Notes: generated by a model not told the origin, from the letters alone. Positions 1 to 8,231 are shown, numbered from the stretch's first letter. The stretch is 16,554 nucleotides of DNA from Thermoplasmata archaeon (GCA_021806345.1 JAJZXP010000249.1:1-16554), one strand, 5' to 3'. Numbers and translations are program-made.

Positions 1-1636
1 CAAGATATTTAGTGTATTCGCCAATATTTATTATGTTAGAAAGCAGCATAGAAAAGAGGTTGTTGAAGACCCCTATCAACTCATTTTCGTCAATGGATTT
101 ACGAGCAAAAATTTTTTCAAGAAATTCTTCGTCATATTTTATTTTATAATAACCTGTGAAACCCTTGTTAATGCTTATAATGTTTTCCCCCTTGAATCGT
201 AATCTTTTTTTCCTAAGCAAAATCAGATGTTCTCCCTCTTCGAATCTTACCTTGATTGGAATTGGCCAAATTGAATTCGATGACTTTTTATCATCCTTGA
301 GTAAAAATCTATTTTGCTCAAAAAGTACCGAATCTTTAGCCAATTTATAACTTACAATCGGTAGGCCAGGTTTTCTAATCCATGGCCCTACAATTTTCTT
401 AACCTCTATGTCTAAGGATTCCTCTAAGCAACTCCACAGATCATTTCCAGTTGCATTACCGTACATGTTTTCTTTTAGATACTTCCTAATGCCTCTTCGA
501 AACGGTTCTTCTCCTATAAAATCCTCGAACATTCTCAAAAGCGCGGCTCCCTTATCGTATCTAATTTCTCTAGCTAGATTAACTACTTCGTTTGGATTTT
601 CTACCATGTGATTTACAGAGTGAATACTCGAGATTGAATCAATCCATGTCGCCTTCGAATATCTGTCAACTAAAAACTCAGCATCAAAATTTAACTCAGG
701 ATAAATGGAATTTAATGATTTATAGGCCATGAAAGTTGCAAAGCTTTCATTCAACCATAGGTCATTCCACCATTTCATAGTTACAAGATCACCAAACCAC
801 TGGTGTGCCAGCTCATGCGCTATAACAATTGCCCCTCTTTTTATCTCGGCAGCACTACTTGAATTGCTTATGTTTATCACATTCTCGCTAAACTTAATAG
901 CACCCCAGTTTTCCATTGCACCCTCGCTGTGCGGAACAGAAATTAGGTCAATTTTCTCAAGGGGTAGGGCTATTCCAAAATAGTTCTCGTAGTAACCGAG
1001 GGCTTTCTTAGCAATACTAAGAGGTAAATTTTGGTCGCTAATAGATCCTTCTGGTCCCTTCAAAATTATTTCGATATGATTTTCCTTAACAGTTCCAAAA
1101 TGCTTTATTTTTCCGATTCCAATGTAGACAAGATAGGTAGACATTTTGGGAGTTGGTTTAAATTTTATTAATTTACTTTCGTTAGAATTGACAACTTCTT
1201 CTATCCTCGTATTTGAAACTGCGTCTAATTCATTTTTAACAGTTACTGAAATTTCAAAGATAGACTTATATGCCGGGTGATCCATGCAGAGAAACAACCG
1301 TCTTGCGCCAGATGGCTCCAGTTGTGTAGTTAGCATATAGCCATCTTTCGTCTTGACCCTATAGATGCCTATTGGAGCTTCATTAATCTTACCGGTAAAT
1401 TTCGAAAACAAAATAATTTTCCTATGTCTTTCTACTTTAACACTTAAGCTTTCATCTCCTTCGTTTACAGTAAAATGTAAAAACTCATCACGTTGTTTTA
1501 TGTATTCTACCTTGATGTTTACGCAGTTCAGTGTAAGTATCTCAGGCGGATTAGTAATTTCTATTTTTTCTGTGCAACTATATTCATTATTAGACCCATT
1601 AAAAATAAAATGGAGACTGTATTTATCAATTTTCAT
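1..1636 (-). CDS. M1 family zinc aminopeptidase, tricorn interacting factor F2/F3-like (3' part outside window)
   Basis: Cytosolic zinc aminopeptidase that removes N-terminal residues from short peptides. In Thermoplasma the related factors F2 and F3 finish products of the tricorn protease. I translated the minus strand by hand: 545 codons are open from ATG at 1636 to the window edge. Seen: a substrate-binding GAMEN motif (residues 239-243), the zinc site HELAH at 274-278 with third ligand Glu297 in LNES (HExxH-x18-E), and Tyr360 in RYDKGAALL at the transition-state tyrosine position. The N-terminal beta domain carries the usual QLEPSGARR region, followed by CMDHP where most relatives have C-x-DEP. 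Family members are about 780 residues, so roughly 235 C-terminal residues are missing. The gene is divergent from the peptide-transport ATPase genes, with 189 bp between the starts, which suits a peptide-use role. M1 membership is firm; the F2 versus F3 assignment is not decidable here. Confidence 0.95.
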   Translation of the reverse strand, partial: MKIDKYSLHFIFNGSNNEYSCTEKIEITNPPEILTLNCVNIKVEYIKQRDEFLHFTVNEGDESLSVKVERHRKIILFSKFTGKINEAPIGIYRVKTKDGYMLTTQLEPSGARRLFLCMDHPAYKSIFEISVTVKNELDAVSNTRIEEVVNSNESKLIKFKPTPKMSTYLVYIGIGKIKHFGTVKENHIEIILKGPEGSISDQNLPLSIAKKALGYYENYFGIALPLEKIDLISVPHSEGAMENWGAIKFSENVINISNSSSAAEIKRGAIVIAHELAHQWFGDLVTMKWWNDLWLNESFATFMAYKSLNSIYPELNFDAEFLVDRYSKATWIDSISSIHSVNHMVENPNEVVNLAREIRYDKGAALLRMFEDFIGEEPFRRGIRKYLKENMYGNATGNDLWSCLEESLDIEVKKIVGPWIRKPGLPIVSYKLAKDSVLFEQNRFLLKDDKKSSNSIWPIPIKVRFEEGEHLILLRKKRLRFKGENIISINKGFTGYYKIKYDEEFLEKIFARKSIDENELIGVFNNLFSMLLSNIINIGEYTKYL

Positions 1637-1665
1637 TGCGATCTTAAAACGCCATTATATTTCTC

Positions 1666-1674
1666 TATTTAAAA
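1666..1674 (-). promoter_or_regulatory. TATA box for the M1 aminopeptidase
   Basis: On the minus strand TTTTAAATA lies about 30 bp upstream of ATG 1636, predicting a start of transcription only a few bases before the start codon. A second AT-rich match (TTTAAAAATATC, 1686-1675) sits further upstream. No Shine-Dalgarno sequence is seen, consistent with near-leaderless mRNA. Confidence 0.5.
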
Positions 1675-1759
1675 GATATTTTTAAACAATTGCTGAAGCT
1701 TGTTAAATTTACACGTTCCAAATTATTTGATGCTACTTTATACTCTTAAGGGGAAACAA

Positions 1760-1767
1760 TTTAAATA
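1760..1767 (+). promoter_or_regulatory. TATA box for the peptide-transport ATPase operon
   Basis: TTTAAATA preceded by a purine-rich BRE-like stretch (GGGGAAACAA). It predicts transcription start near 1789 and a leader of about 37 nt before ATG 1826, longer than the near-leaderless starts elsewhere in the window. A GGGGAT stretch at 1813-1818 could act as a weak ribosome-binding site. Confidence 0.5.
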
Positions 1768-1825
1768 TGTGTAAAGAAACATAGAGCAGTATTTTTAAAG
1801 TAAGAATTGTTAGGGGATGTAAGTG

Positions 1826-3385
1826 ATGCAAAGCACATTGGAGAAGAAAACCGACGATCACCACGAAGATGAAAATGTATACCTTGAAGTCAAAAATCTG
1901 GTTATAAAATTCTATACGAATCGCGGAATTGTTAAGGCAATAGACAACATTTCATTTAAAGTAAAAGAGGGTGAAGTCTTCGGAATGGTTGGAGAAAGCG
2001 GATGTGGAAAAAGTGTCACTGCCCTTTCGGTTATGGACTTAATACCCTATCCACTAGGTAGGATTGAATCCGGTAAGGTAAAAATTGATGGTTTCAATAT
2101 ATACTCCGATATTAAAGACATAGATGAGATTAAAATTAAAAATGAAACAAAGGTAAAAATTAAACGAAAAAAAAAGGCACTCAAAAAGCACAATTATATT
2201 TTAACGAGAATCAGGGGAAAGAAAGCCAGTATGATTTTTCAGGAACCAACTCTATCACTTAATCCAGTCTTACGAGTTGGGGAACAAATTACGGAAACTA
2301 TCCTGTCTCATAATAAAGGGTCCATTGCAAATTCCCTTGTTACCAGAGCTCAGTTATCAGCAGAAGACGTTAGAATATTGGTATCTGAAGTTAAAGTGAA
2401 CACAAATAACACCAAATCAATAGTAGATCAATGGTGCCGAAGAAATGCGGTTGAGGATATTGAAGATCAGGTTCTCTCTATTTTTAAGAATTATGATGAT
2501 GACAACGATATAATTCGGGAAATCGTAGAAAAGTTAGTCGAAACCTTTGGAACGTTAGATATTAAGGGTATGGAAGATGCAAGGGATTACTATATTTATA
2601 AGGAAAGGATAGAATCACTTGAGCTCAGATCTTTGGCTGCCCGTGATAACCTTGACTTTGAATTGATGAGGCAGTTCCAGAATGAATACAACGAACTCCA
2701 GCAAATAGAAGGGGTAAAATTTAGGCTGATCAAATTTAAAAAAATATTCTCCGGCAGGAAAGTTGAAAAGATATTTAGAATGGAAGCTAACAGAAAAGCA
2801 AAGGAGCTTTTGACACTTGTTAATTTACCAGATCCGGATAGAATTATGCGATCTTATCCCCATGAATTAAGTGGTGGAATGCAGCAGAGGTTAATGATCG
2901 CCATTGCAATTGCCTGTGATCCGAAACTTCTCATCGCAGACGAACCAACAACTGCCTTAGATGTTACGACACAGGCACAGATCCTTAACCTTCTAAAAAA
3001 TTTAAATAAAACCGTAGGGTCTTCTATATTATTTATCACGCACGATTTAGCTGTCGTGGCTGACATTTGTGATAGAGTTGCAGTTATGTATGCTGGCTGC
3101 ATAGTTGAGGAAGGTGAAGTAGCAGATATCTTTAAAATGCCAAAACATCCATATACTGTTGGATTACTGAAAGCTATTCCGGAAGCTGGGAGTGAAAAGG
3201 GTCTTACACTACAAACAATTCCAGGGTCCGTACCGAATCTCATTACGCCACCAATGGGTTGCCGTTTTCATCCTAGATGTAGTTTTGCGATGCCAATATG
3301 CTCAGAGTCAAAACCAAATCTTGAAGAAATTGCATCAGGGCACAAAGTAGCGTGCTTTCTATATTCCTCGGAGGTTGAAAAATAG
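1826..3385 (+). CDS. Oligopeptide/dipeptide ABC transporter ATPase, DppD/OppD type, with large insertion
   Basis: Cytoplasmic ATPase subunit of a peptide importer. I prefer ATG 1826 (519 aa) over the GTG one codon upstream. Seen: Walker A GESGCGKS (56-63), Q-loop Gln139 in MIFQEP, signature LSGGMQQ (348-354), Walker B LLIADEP (368-374), switch His406 in ITHDL, then the oligo_HPN C-terminal domain with four cysteines (479, 485, 492, 510; C-x5-C-x6-C-x17-C). That motif is typical of Dpp/Opp ATPases, where recent structures place an iron-sulphur cluster (from memory). Usual length is about 320-340 aa; the excess is a charged, probably helical or coiled-coil insertion of about 150 residues between the Q-loop and signature, plus a Lys-rich stretch near 104-123. 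The next gene starts at the base after its TAG stop, so the two are translationally coupled. Confidence 0.95.
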   Translation: MQSTLEKKTDDHHEDENVYLEVKNLVIKFYTNRGIVKAIDNISFKVKEGEVFGMVGESGCGKSVTALSVMDLIPYPLGRIESGKVKIDGFNIYSDIKDIDEIKIKNETKVKIKRKKKALKKHNYILTRIRGKKASMIFQEPTLSLNPVLRVGEQITETILSHNKGSIANSLVTRAQLSAEDVRILVSEVKVNTNNTKSIVDQWCRRNAVEDIEDQVLSIFKNYDDDNDIIREIVEKLVETFGTLDIKGMEDARDYYIYKERIESLELRSLAARDNLDFELMRQFQNEYNELQQIEGVKFRLIKFKKIFSGRKVEKIFRMEANRKAKELLTLVNLPDPDRIMRSYPHELSGGMQQRLMIAIAIACDPKLLIADEPTTALDVTTQAQILNLLKNLNKTVGSSILFITHDLAVVADICDRVAVMYAGCIVEEGEVADIFKMPKHPYTVGLLKAIPEAGSEKGLTLQTIPGSVPNLITPPMGCRFHPRCSFAMPICSESKPNLEEIASGHKVACFLYSSEVEK

Positions 3386-4846
3386 ATGGATTCTGGTAAT
3401 TCTTCTGAAGCACCATTGCTTTATGTCTCACACTTAAAGAAGTATTTTAACATTTCTTCCTTACTTAGGACCGTTGGTAAAGTTAGAGCTGTGGATGATG
3501 TAGAATTCGCTGTAAATCGTGGAGAGACATTTGGCATAGTAGGAGAGACCGGTTGTGGAAAAACTACACTGGGTAGAACCATATTGCGTCTTATGCCTGC
3601 AACGGAAGGCGATGTCTATTTTGATCTTGATGCGTCACTTATGAACAAGATAATTGAGCTTGAACAAAGTGCACATAAACTAGCTTTAGGGGAGGGTTCC
3701 ATAGATAATAAGAGAGACCTTGCTGCAATTATAGAAGAGATTACGCCGCTTAGGCTTAAATATTCTCTCACAAAAATTAAGAAATCTGAATTTAAAAAAA
3801 TTAGAGCAAGTATGCAACCGGTGTTTCAAGATCCATATAGTTCACTTGATCCAAGTAAGTTGATCAAGGACATAATTGCAGAGCCAATGAGAATGCTAAC
3901 AAATATGACTGAAGAACAGATCGAAAACCGGCTTTATGAACTTATTGAAACAATAGGTCTGAATGAAGATCACCTTTTTAGATTGCCACATGAATTAAGT
4001 GGGGGACAAAGGCAGAGAATAGGGATTGCGAGAGCTATCAGTATTAGGCCCAAGTTGCTTATACTGGATGAGCCAACTTCAGCACTTGATGTCTCTGTTC
4101 AAGCCCAGATTCTGAATATGTTGAATAAAATTCAAAAAGAGTTGCATTTATCTTATGTCTTCATATCACATCATCTGAATGTTGTGGAAATAATGTCAGA
4201 TAGGGTTGCAGTAATGTATCTAGGTAAAGTGGTAGAATTAGCAAATACTAAAGCAATTTTTAAAAATATGCTTCATCCGTATACAAAAGCATTATTTTCC
4301 GCTATTCCAAGCTATGAACCGAATGAAAAGAAAGAAGTTATTCTGCTAGAGGGCGAAATGCCAAGTCCAGCGTCTCCCCCCACTGGTTGTCATTTTCACA
4401 CAAGATGCAGGGAGGTTCTCGTCAATTGCGGGTGGTCTCCACAGGATCTTTCTCCTTTCATTTCAGAAATGTTTGAAAGAACCAGGAATCCGGAGGCAAG
4501 AGATTTCCCGTCTGTTGTGAAGATCGAAATTGATAATCCTGGATTGTATCTTGACCTCCAATTAGCTCAGCCTGTATCAAATAAGGACATTATATTTGAC
4601 CTACTAGACAGACTGATTAAAAAAGAGCAATCCAATCCTAATGGGATAAGATTCCGTGCAATATCTAAATATGAATTTTCAGGCGATTCAACCATTCGAA
4701 TAAATCTAAGGAAATTTGATGTTCCATCGCTAAAAGAATATAGCAAAGATCACTACGTATCCTGTTTAATCTATGAACAATCAAAGCAAAAGGACAGTGC
4801 GCAAATTATGAAGCCAATTATGAACGAGACAGATGAGCAGAATTGA
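3386..4846 (+). CDS. Oligopeptide/dipeptide ABC transporter ATPase, DppF/OppF type, with split cysteine domain
   Basis: Second ATPase of the peptide importer, expected to pair with the upstream subunit. ATG 3386 follows the previous stop directly. Seen: Walker A GETGCGKT (53-60), Q-loop Gln148 in PVFQDP, signature LSGGQRQ (204-210), Walker B LLILDEP (224-230), switch His262 in ISHHL, where the usual Asp after His is a second His. Cysteines 335, 341 and 348 match the C-x5-C-x6-C start of the oligo_HPN motif, but the fourth (Cys460, in DHYVSCLIYE) comes only after 111 further residues. So about 94 residues are inserted inside the motif. Another insertion of about 40 residues lies between Walker A and the Q-loop (about 83-130). 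Total 486 aa against about 320-340 usual. A small ORF overlaps its last 14 bases. Confidence 0.95.
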   Translation: MDSGNSSEAPLLYVSHLKKYFNISSLLRTVGKVRAVDDVEFAVNRGETFGIVGETGCGKTTLGRTILRLMPATEGDVYFDLDASLMNKIIELEQSAHKLALGEGSIDNKRDLAAIIEEITPLRLKYSLTKIKKSEFKKIRASMQPVFQDPYSSLDPSKLIKDIIAEPMRMLTNMTEEQIENRLYELIETIGLNEDHLFRLPHELSGGQRQRIGIARAISIRPKLLILDEPTSALDVSVQAQILNMLNKIQKELHLSYVFISHHLNVVEIMSDRVAVMYLGKVVELANTKAIFKNMLHPYTKALFSAIPSYEPNEKKEVILLEGEMPSPASPPTGCHFHTRCREVLVNCGWSPQDLSPFISEMFERTRNPEARDFPSVVKIEIDNPGLYLDLQLAQPVSNKDIIFDLLDRLIKKEQSNPNGIRFRAISKYEFSGDSTIRINLRKFDVPSLKEYSKDHYVSCLIYEQSKQKDSAQIMKPIMNETDEQN

Positions 4847-5048
4847 AATAGTAGACAAGATAGAAACCCGGACTGACCAATCCTGAAAGGATACGAGCCT
4901 TAAGGAATTTTATTATTATATTTTTGGGCAACTCGCAAGAGGATCATATATAGTTGGTTTAGTGTTCTTTGATCTGCTTATAATTCCACAAATATTAAGC
5001 TACGTGCCCGTTTACCTATTTCTTCCACCACTAATGATACTAATATGA
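4833..5048 (+). pseudogene. Short two-helix membrane protein ORF interrupted by TGA, overlapping the DppF stop
   Basis: Starting at ATG 4833 (ATGAGCAGA), inside the end of the second ATPase gene in another frame, 17 codons read MSRIEIVDKIETRTDQS, then TGA (4884-4886), then 53 further codons to TGA at 5046. The second part is protein-like: KDTSLKEFYYYIFGQLARG, then a hydrophobic span YIVGLVFFDLLIIPQIL and a second, VPVYLFLPPLMILI. The overlapping start, matching orientation and continuity across the stop suggest a third operon gene now broken by one nonsense change. No ATG, GTG or TTG occurs early after the TGA, so reinitiation is unlikely to rescue it. I do not recognise the family. Alternatives: a sequencing error, or chance hydrophobic coding in AT-rich DNA. 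Confidence 0.5.
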
Positions 5049-5066
5049 TCAATGTTAATTCCGATT

Positions 5067-5080
5067 TATATATTTTTATA
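5067..5080 (+). terminator. Possible T-rich terminator of the ATPase operon
   Basis: A run TTTATATATTTTTA lies about 20 bp after the small ORF's stop. Archaeal termination commonly occurs at T-rich tracts, but such tracts are common in AT-rich DNA, so this is weak. Confidence 0.25.
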
Positions 5081-5214
5081 ATTACCACACTCAGGCTTAA
5101 AGCCTCGTTTCCAGATTAAGACATACCTAAGGCTGTGGCGCGGATAGGCCAAAGGAATTTATCATTGGTACTTAAAATAATTGACAACAACTTTAACTAA
5201 TATTTGGACATCTT

Positions 5215-5278
5215 CACTTATTATTTAGGACTACATAGAATTCTGTGCACTGCGACTGTTACAGTCCTCTGAGAAGTG
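5215..5278. repeat. Nested inverted repeat with alternative internal hairpin
   Basis: Arms CACTT (5215-5219) with AAGTG (5274-5278) and AGGACT (5227-5232) with AGTCCT (5263-5268) are nested. A competing hairpin GACTG-TTA-CAGTC (5254-5266) uses part of the right AGTCCT arm. It lies between two convergent genes, nearer the end of the binding-protein gene. It could be a 3' RNA structure, an element end, or chance. Confidence 0.3.
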
Positions 5279-5407
5279 ATACAGGAGACTTGAGAATGGT
5301 TACTCAACATACTTTATTAGATGTAAACAAATAACAACAAAAGTGTTTCAAAGCAAGAAATTAACTTAATAATAAGATTGTAAAATTTAATGATAAAAAT
5401 ATAAATT

Positions 5408-8212
5408 TTAGGTATATGATACCCAATTGAAATACAATATATTGTCTGCATTAGTCACAGGGTTCTCGTCATATGCCACAAGTTGCTTGATGTTAACGTT
5501 GTTAGAAAAGACCCATTGGTCATAGATCTGACCTAGATATACATTGAAAGTTTCGTTGACGTAGATGTTGTTCATTTCGGTGTAGTCTTTGTTAATTTGG
5601 GTTTGATTAGTTGAGGTTACAGAATTCTCAAAGATAGTGTTCATTTGTGAAAGATTGTAGTATTCGCTCGAGTTTTTAAGCGGATTGCTACTTGACGAGG
5701 AAAACTCGTAAGGCAGAAACCCATCTGCAGGCAATATCTGAGAACCATTATTGGGTGCAGCGAGTGGTTCAATATTCCCATAGGCGTTAGCGTTTTCAGG
5801 AGACCAGCCTGCTATCCAAATCGGCATGGGATTTGGTCTTTGTATAAAATTGCCTATTATTTGACCAATTGGGGTTGAGACCGGTAGGAGTTGAATGTTA
5901 GGTATGAATGTAGAAAGTTCACTACCCCAGGTTTCGACTCCCGAAACGCCCACTGTGAAGGTGGATTGAATAAAGACCGGAATTACAAGAGGTTTACCAT
6001 TGTAGACAGGACCAGATGATGTCTCAGATATTCCAACAAGTGAGGCTTGCTGGTTCATAAAGTCCTTCCAGTAATTGTCTGCTACAGTAAGCGATGTATA
6101 TGGAACATTCCCGCCGGTACTCTGGTTTAATTGCGAAATGGTTTCTGATACGGTCAACCCCTGTTGCAGAATACCAGCGGTCTTGACTCCAAACGATACG
6201 CCCTTAAACTGTGGGTTATTCAACTGGTCATTTATGAAATAAGAGTAGTTGAAGGCATATGCAAACGCCCTTCTAACATAGAGACTACTAAACAAGTTAG
6301 CAGGCATATTTGCAGAAGGAACTATTTTAGATAAGGAGGCAGTATTGACGTTCCCATTCATAAAGGCAGGGTATATTAGTAAAGTAGGAAACTGGACCCA
6401 ACTGTCAGTTCCACTACTGTTAAGCGATTCAGCCTGAACCCAGTCCGTGGATGGTATATTGGAAATCTGGGCGCTTCCAGATTTTAGGGCAAGATATATC
6501 GTTGATTCCTCGGATATATATTGCACAATTACCCTTCCAATGCTTGGAGCAGGATACCATGGTCCAGGAGATACGAAATATGGATTTGTAACCAAGACCA
6601 CTTCTGAGCTTTCTATTTGATATGATATCATGTACGGTCCATCTGAAAATGTATTAGCTGTTACATAACTATTCCAGTTGGCTGGTATACCAGTCGATTT
6701 ATACGCTTGAAATCCAGATGGCGACCATGTTAAACCATCACCATGTAAAATTAACCAGCTTGGATCAACTATGTAACTGCCTGGCCCAGATAGCATTTCA
6801 AATACATCTATGGGGGTCAATGATTTTTGGAAATGGAACGTGATATTATTTGTAGCATTGTTAACAGTCACATTTTGAGTGATGTTCCAAAAGGTGTTAG
6901 AAGTTAGATAGTTTCCAGGCAAAAGGTAGGGGGCAAATAGATATCCGGGTGTTGTAGCGGGTTCATCATCGTAAAGTAATACCCTTGCAATTGAATACTC
7001 AACATCCCAGGCCGTTACTTTTGATCCATTTTGCCATTTTGCATTGTTTCTAATGTGGAAAGTGTAATTTTCATAAGGCATTACTTCGACATTGTACTTT
7101 TGGCCATTCGGGGCTGTAACAGAGTAATTAGCATAATTGTTATTTATGCCTCCATTTGCAACAGTAGGTAACGCAGACGCTAATAAACTATTGAATTGGC
7201 TTGTCGATGTACCATTCCCTATAACAAGAGACTGCAGCGTGTTCATTTGTATCTCTTCACTGCCAGAGTCTTGAGCGAGGGCCGGATCTAAGCTCCTGTA
7301 CCCACCAATAGCACAAATTGGATTGACGAGCGTTTCAATATTTGATACTTCGTGAACTGCAGCATTATTGAAAACTGGTATGTCTAGAACATATTTGGTA
7401 GAATTAATTCCAATTGAACCATTGATTCCACCTCCATTCATAATAACGCCAGTATAAGTGTATAACTCAAGTGCATACATGCCCGTAGTCAAACCATTTA
7501 AGTTCAGTAAAGACTTGGCAAGTGGCAATGAATAACTTTTAGATGATTGATTATAGTTGTATATGAATTTAAACGTATTAACTAATGTGTCATTCTTGAA
7601 AACATTAACTTTTTGGTAGAAAACACTATAAGTAGTATTTATTGGAACTGTGGAATAACCAATATAGTAAGACACATGAGAGCCAGGGGTGAAAAGGCCA
7701 GTTGAATTAGTAATAGGCGATGATGATAAACCAGATGAGAACGCTAAAAGACCCTCACTATCAGCAGCGGGAACATTTAAAGTTGAGACAGAGACTTCTA
7801 TCAGAGAATTTGCATTATTATAGGTGGATCCGCCAAAATCTATTTGGTAATAAATATAATAGGTTCCTACTGCTTGATAATAATGAGAGACAGAAACCTG
7901 ATCAGACCCATTATAACTAACAACTGAGCTAGTGGAGTCACCCCAATAAACTACTATATCATAAAATGGTCCGTTTGTTGATAAATTCAATGTGTATCTC
8001 TGATTAACGGAAACTTGGCTGTCGGCCGAGATTATCTGACTAGTAGAACCTGCCTTTGCTGTGGTATGAAGAGCGAGCACAATGCCCAGACCCGCTACAA
8101 CTATGACTAGTGCAACAATTACAGCGAATAACTTCTTCTTCCCACTAGAAGGGGTTCCAACAGCGGCATTCTTCTTGTTAGACTTTAAAATTGGATTTTG
8201 ACCATTATCCAT
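5408..8212 (-). CDS. Membrane-anchored family 5 (peptide) extracellular solute-binding protein with PKD-like N-terminal domain
   Basis: Binds peptides outside the cell and delivers them to an ABC importer. The 934-residue product has a basic N-terminus (SGKKK) and one membrane segment at about 28-48, probably an uncleaved anchor, with the rest outside. Residues about 60-142 look like a PKD/Ig-like beta domain (VYWGDS near 88-93, HYYQAVGTY at 110-118), followed by a second beta-rich stretch to about 285. From about 300 the SBP_bac_5 fold is recognisable: SLDPALAQD (307-315), YTFHIR...AKWQNG (383-396), AWDVEYSI (401-408) and later YVRRAFAYAFNYSYF. Typical family members are 500-600 aa. Many N-x-S/T sequons suit archaeal surface glycoproteins. 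ATG 8212 follows a TATA box by about 26 bp. It is convergent with the ATPase operon. Peptide is the likeliest ligand, but SBP_5 proteins also bind sugars and nickel. Confidence 0.9.
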   Translation of the reverse strand: MDNGQNPILKSNKKNAAVGTPSSGKKKLFAVIVALVIVVAGLGIVLALHTTAKAGSTSQIISADSQVSVNQRYTLNLSTNGPFYDIVVYWGDSTSSVVSYNGSDQVSVSHYYQAVGTYYIYYQIDFGGSTYNNANSLIEVSVSTLNVPAADSEGLLAFSSGLSSSPITNSTGLFTPGSHVSYYIGYSTVPINTTYSVFYQKVNVFKNDTLVNTFKFIYNYNQSSKSYSLPLAKSLLNLNGLTTGMYALELYTYTGVIMNGGGINGSIGINSTKYVLDIPVFNNAAVHEVSNIETLVNPICAIGGYRSLDPALAQDSGSEEIQMNTLQSLVIGNGTSTSQFNSLLASALPTVANGGINNNYANYSVTAPNGQKYNVEVMPYENYTFHIRNNAKWQNGSKVTAWDVEYSIARVLLYDDEPATTPGYLFAPYLLPGNYLTSNTFWNITQNVTVNNATNNITFHFQKSLTPIDVFEMLSGPGSYIVDPSWLILHGDGLTWSPSGFQAYKSTGIPANWNSYVTANTFSDGPYMISYQIESSEVVLVTNPYFVSPGPWYPAPSIGRVIVQYISEESTIYLALKSGSAQISNIPSTDWVQAESLNSSGTDSWVQFPTLLIYPAFMNGNVNTASLSKIVPSANMPANLFSSLYVRRAFAYAFNYSYFINDQLNNPQFKGVSFGVKTAGILQQGLTVSETISQLNQSTGGNVPYTSLTVADNYWKDFMNQQASLVGISETSSGPVYNGKPLVIPVFIQSTFTVGVSGVETWGSELSTFIPNIQLLPVSTPIGQIIGNFIQRPNPMPIWIAGWSPENANAYGNIEPLAAPNNGSQILPADGFLPYEFSSSSSNPLKNSSEYYNLSQMNTIFENSVTSTNQTQINKDYTEMNNIYVNETFNVYLGQIYDQWVFSNNVNIKQLVAYDENPVTNADNILYFNWVSYT

Positions 8213-8231
8213 AAAAGCGCATAGGGAATCC

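Larger units (their letters stand above)
4847..5407. other. Convergent intergenic region between ATPase operon and binding-protein gene
   Basis: Besides the small broken ORF ending at 5048, this stretch holds a T-rich tract around 5067-5080 (possible archaeal terminator of the ATPase operon), a small hairpin AGGCT-TAA-AGCCT at 5093-5105, and a nested inverted repeat at 5215-5278. A slightly more GC-rich patch at 5100-5160 resembles nothing I recognise. No tRNA or intact gene is visible. Confidence 0.5.

Noticed and set aside
156..1685. Several plus-strand open frames of 64-106 codons
   Set aside because: All are antisense to the M1 aminopeptidase, whose motifs are clear on the minus strand.
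1823..1825. GTG as start of the first ATPase
   Set aside because: ATG follows immediately at 1826 and is the better start codon; GTG adds one residue only.
2854..3243. 129-codon minus-strand open frame
   Set aside because: Antisense to the signature and Walker B region of the first ATPase, with no domain of its own.
4860..5105. Possible IS200/IS605-type mini-element
   Set aside because: Two small 5-bp hairpins (ATCCT-GAA-AGGAT and AGGCT-TAA-AGCCT) resemble such ends, but the first lies inside the small broken ORF and no conserved end sequence or second copy is visible.
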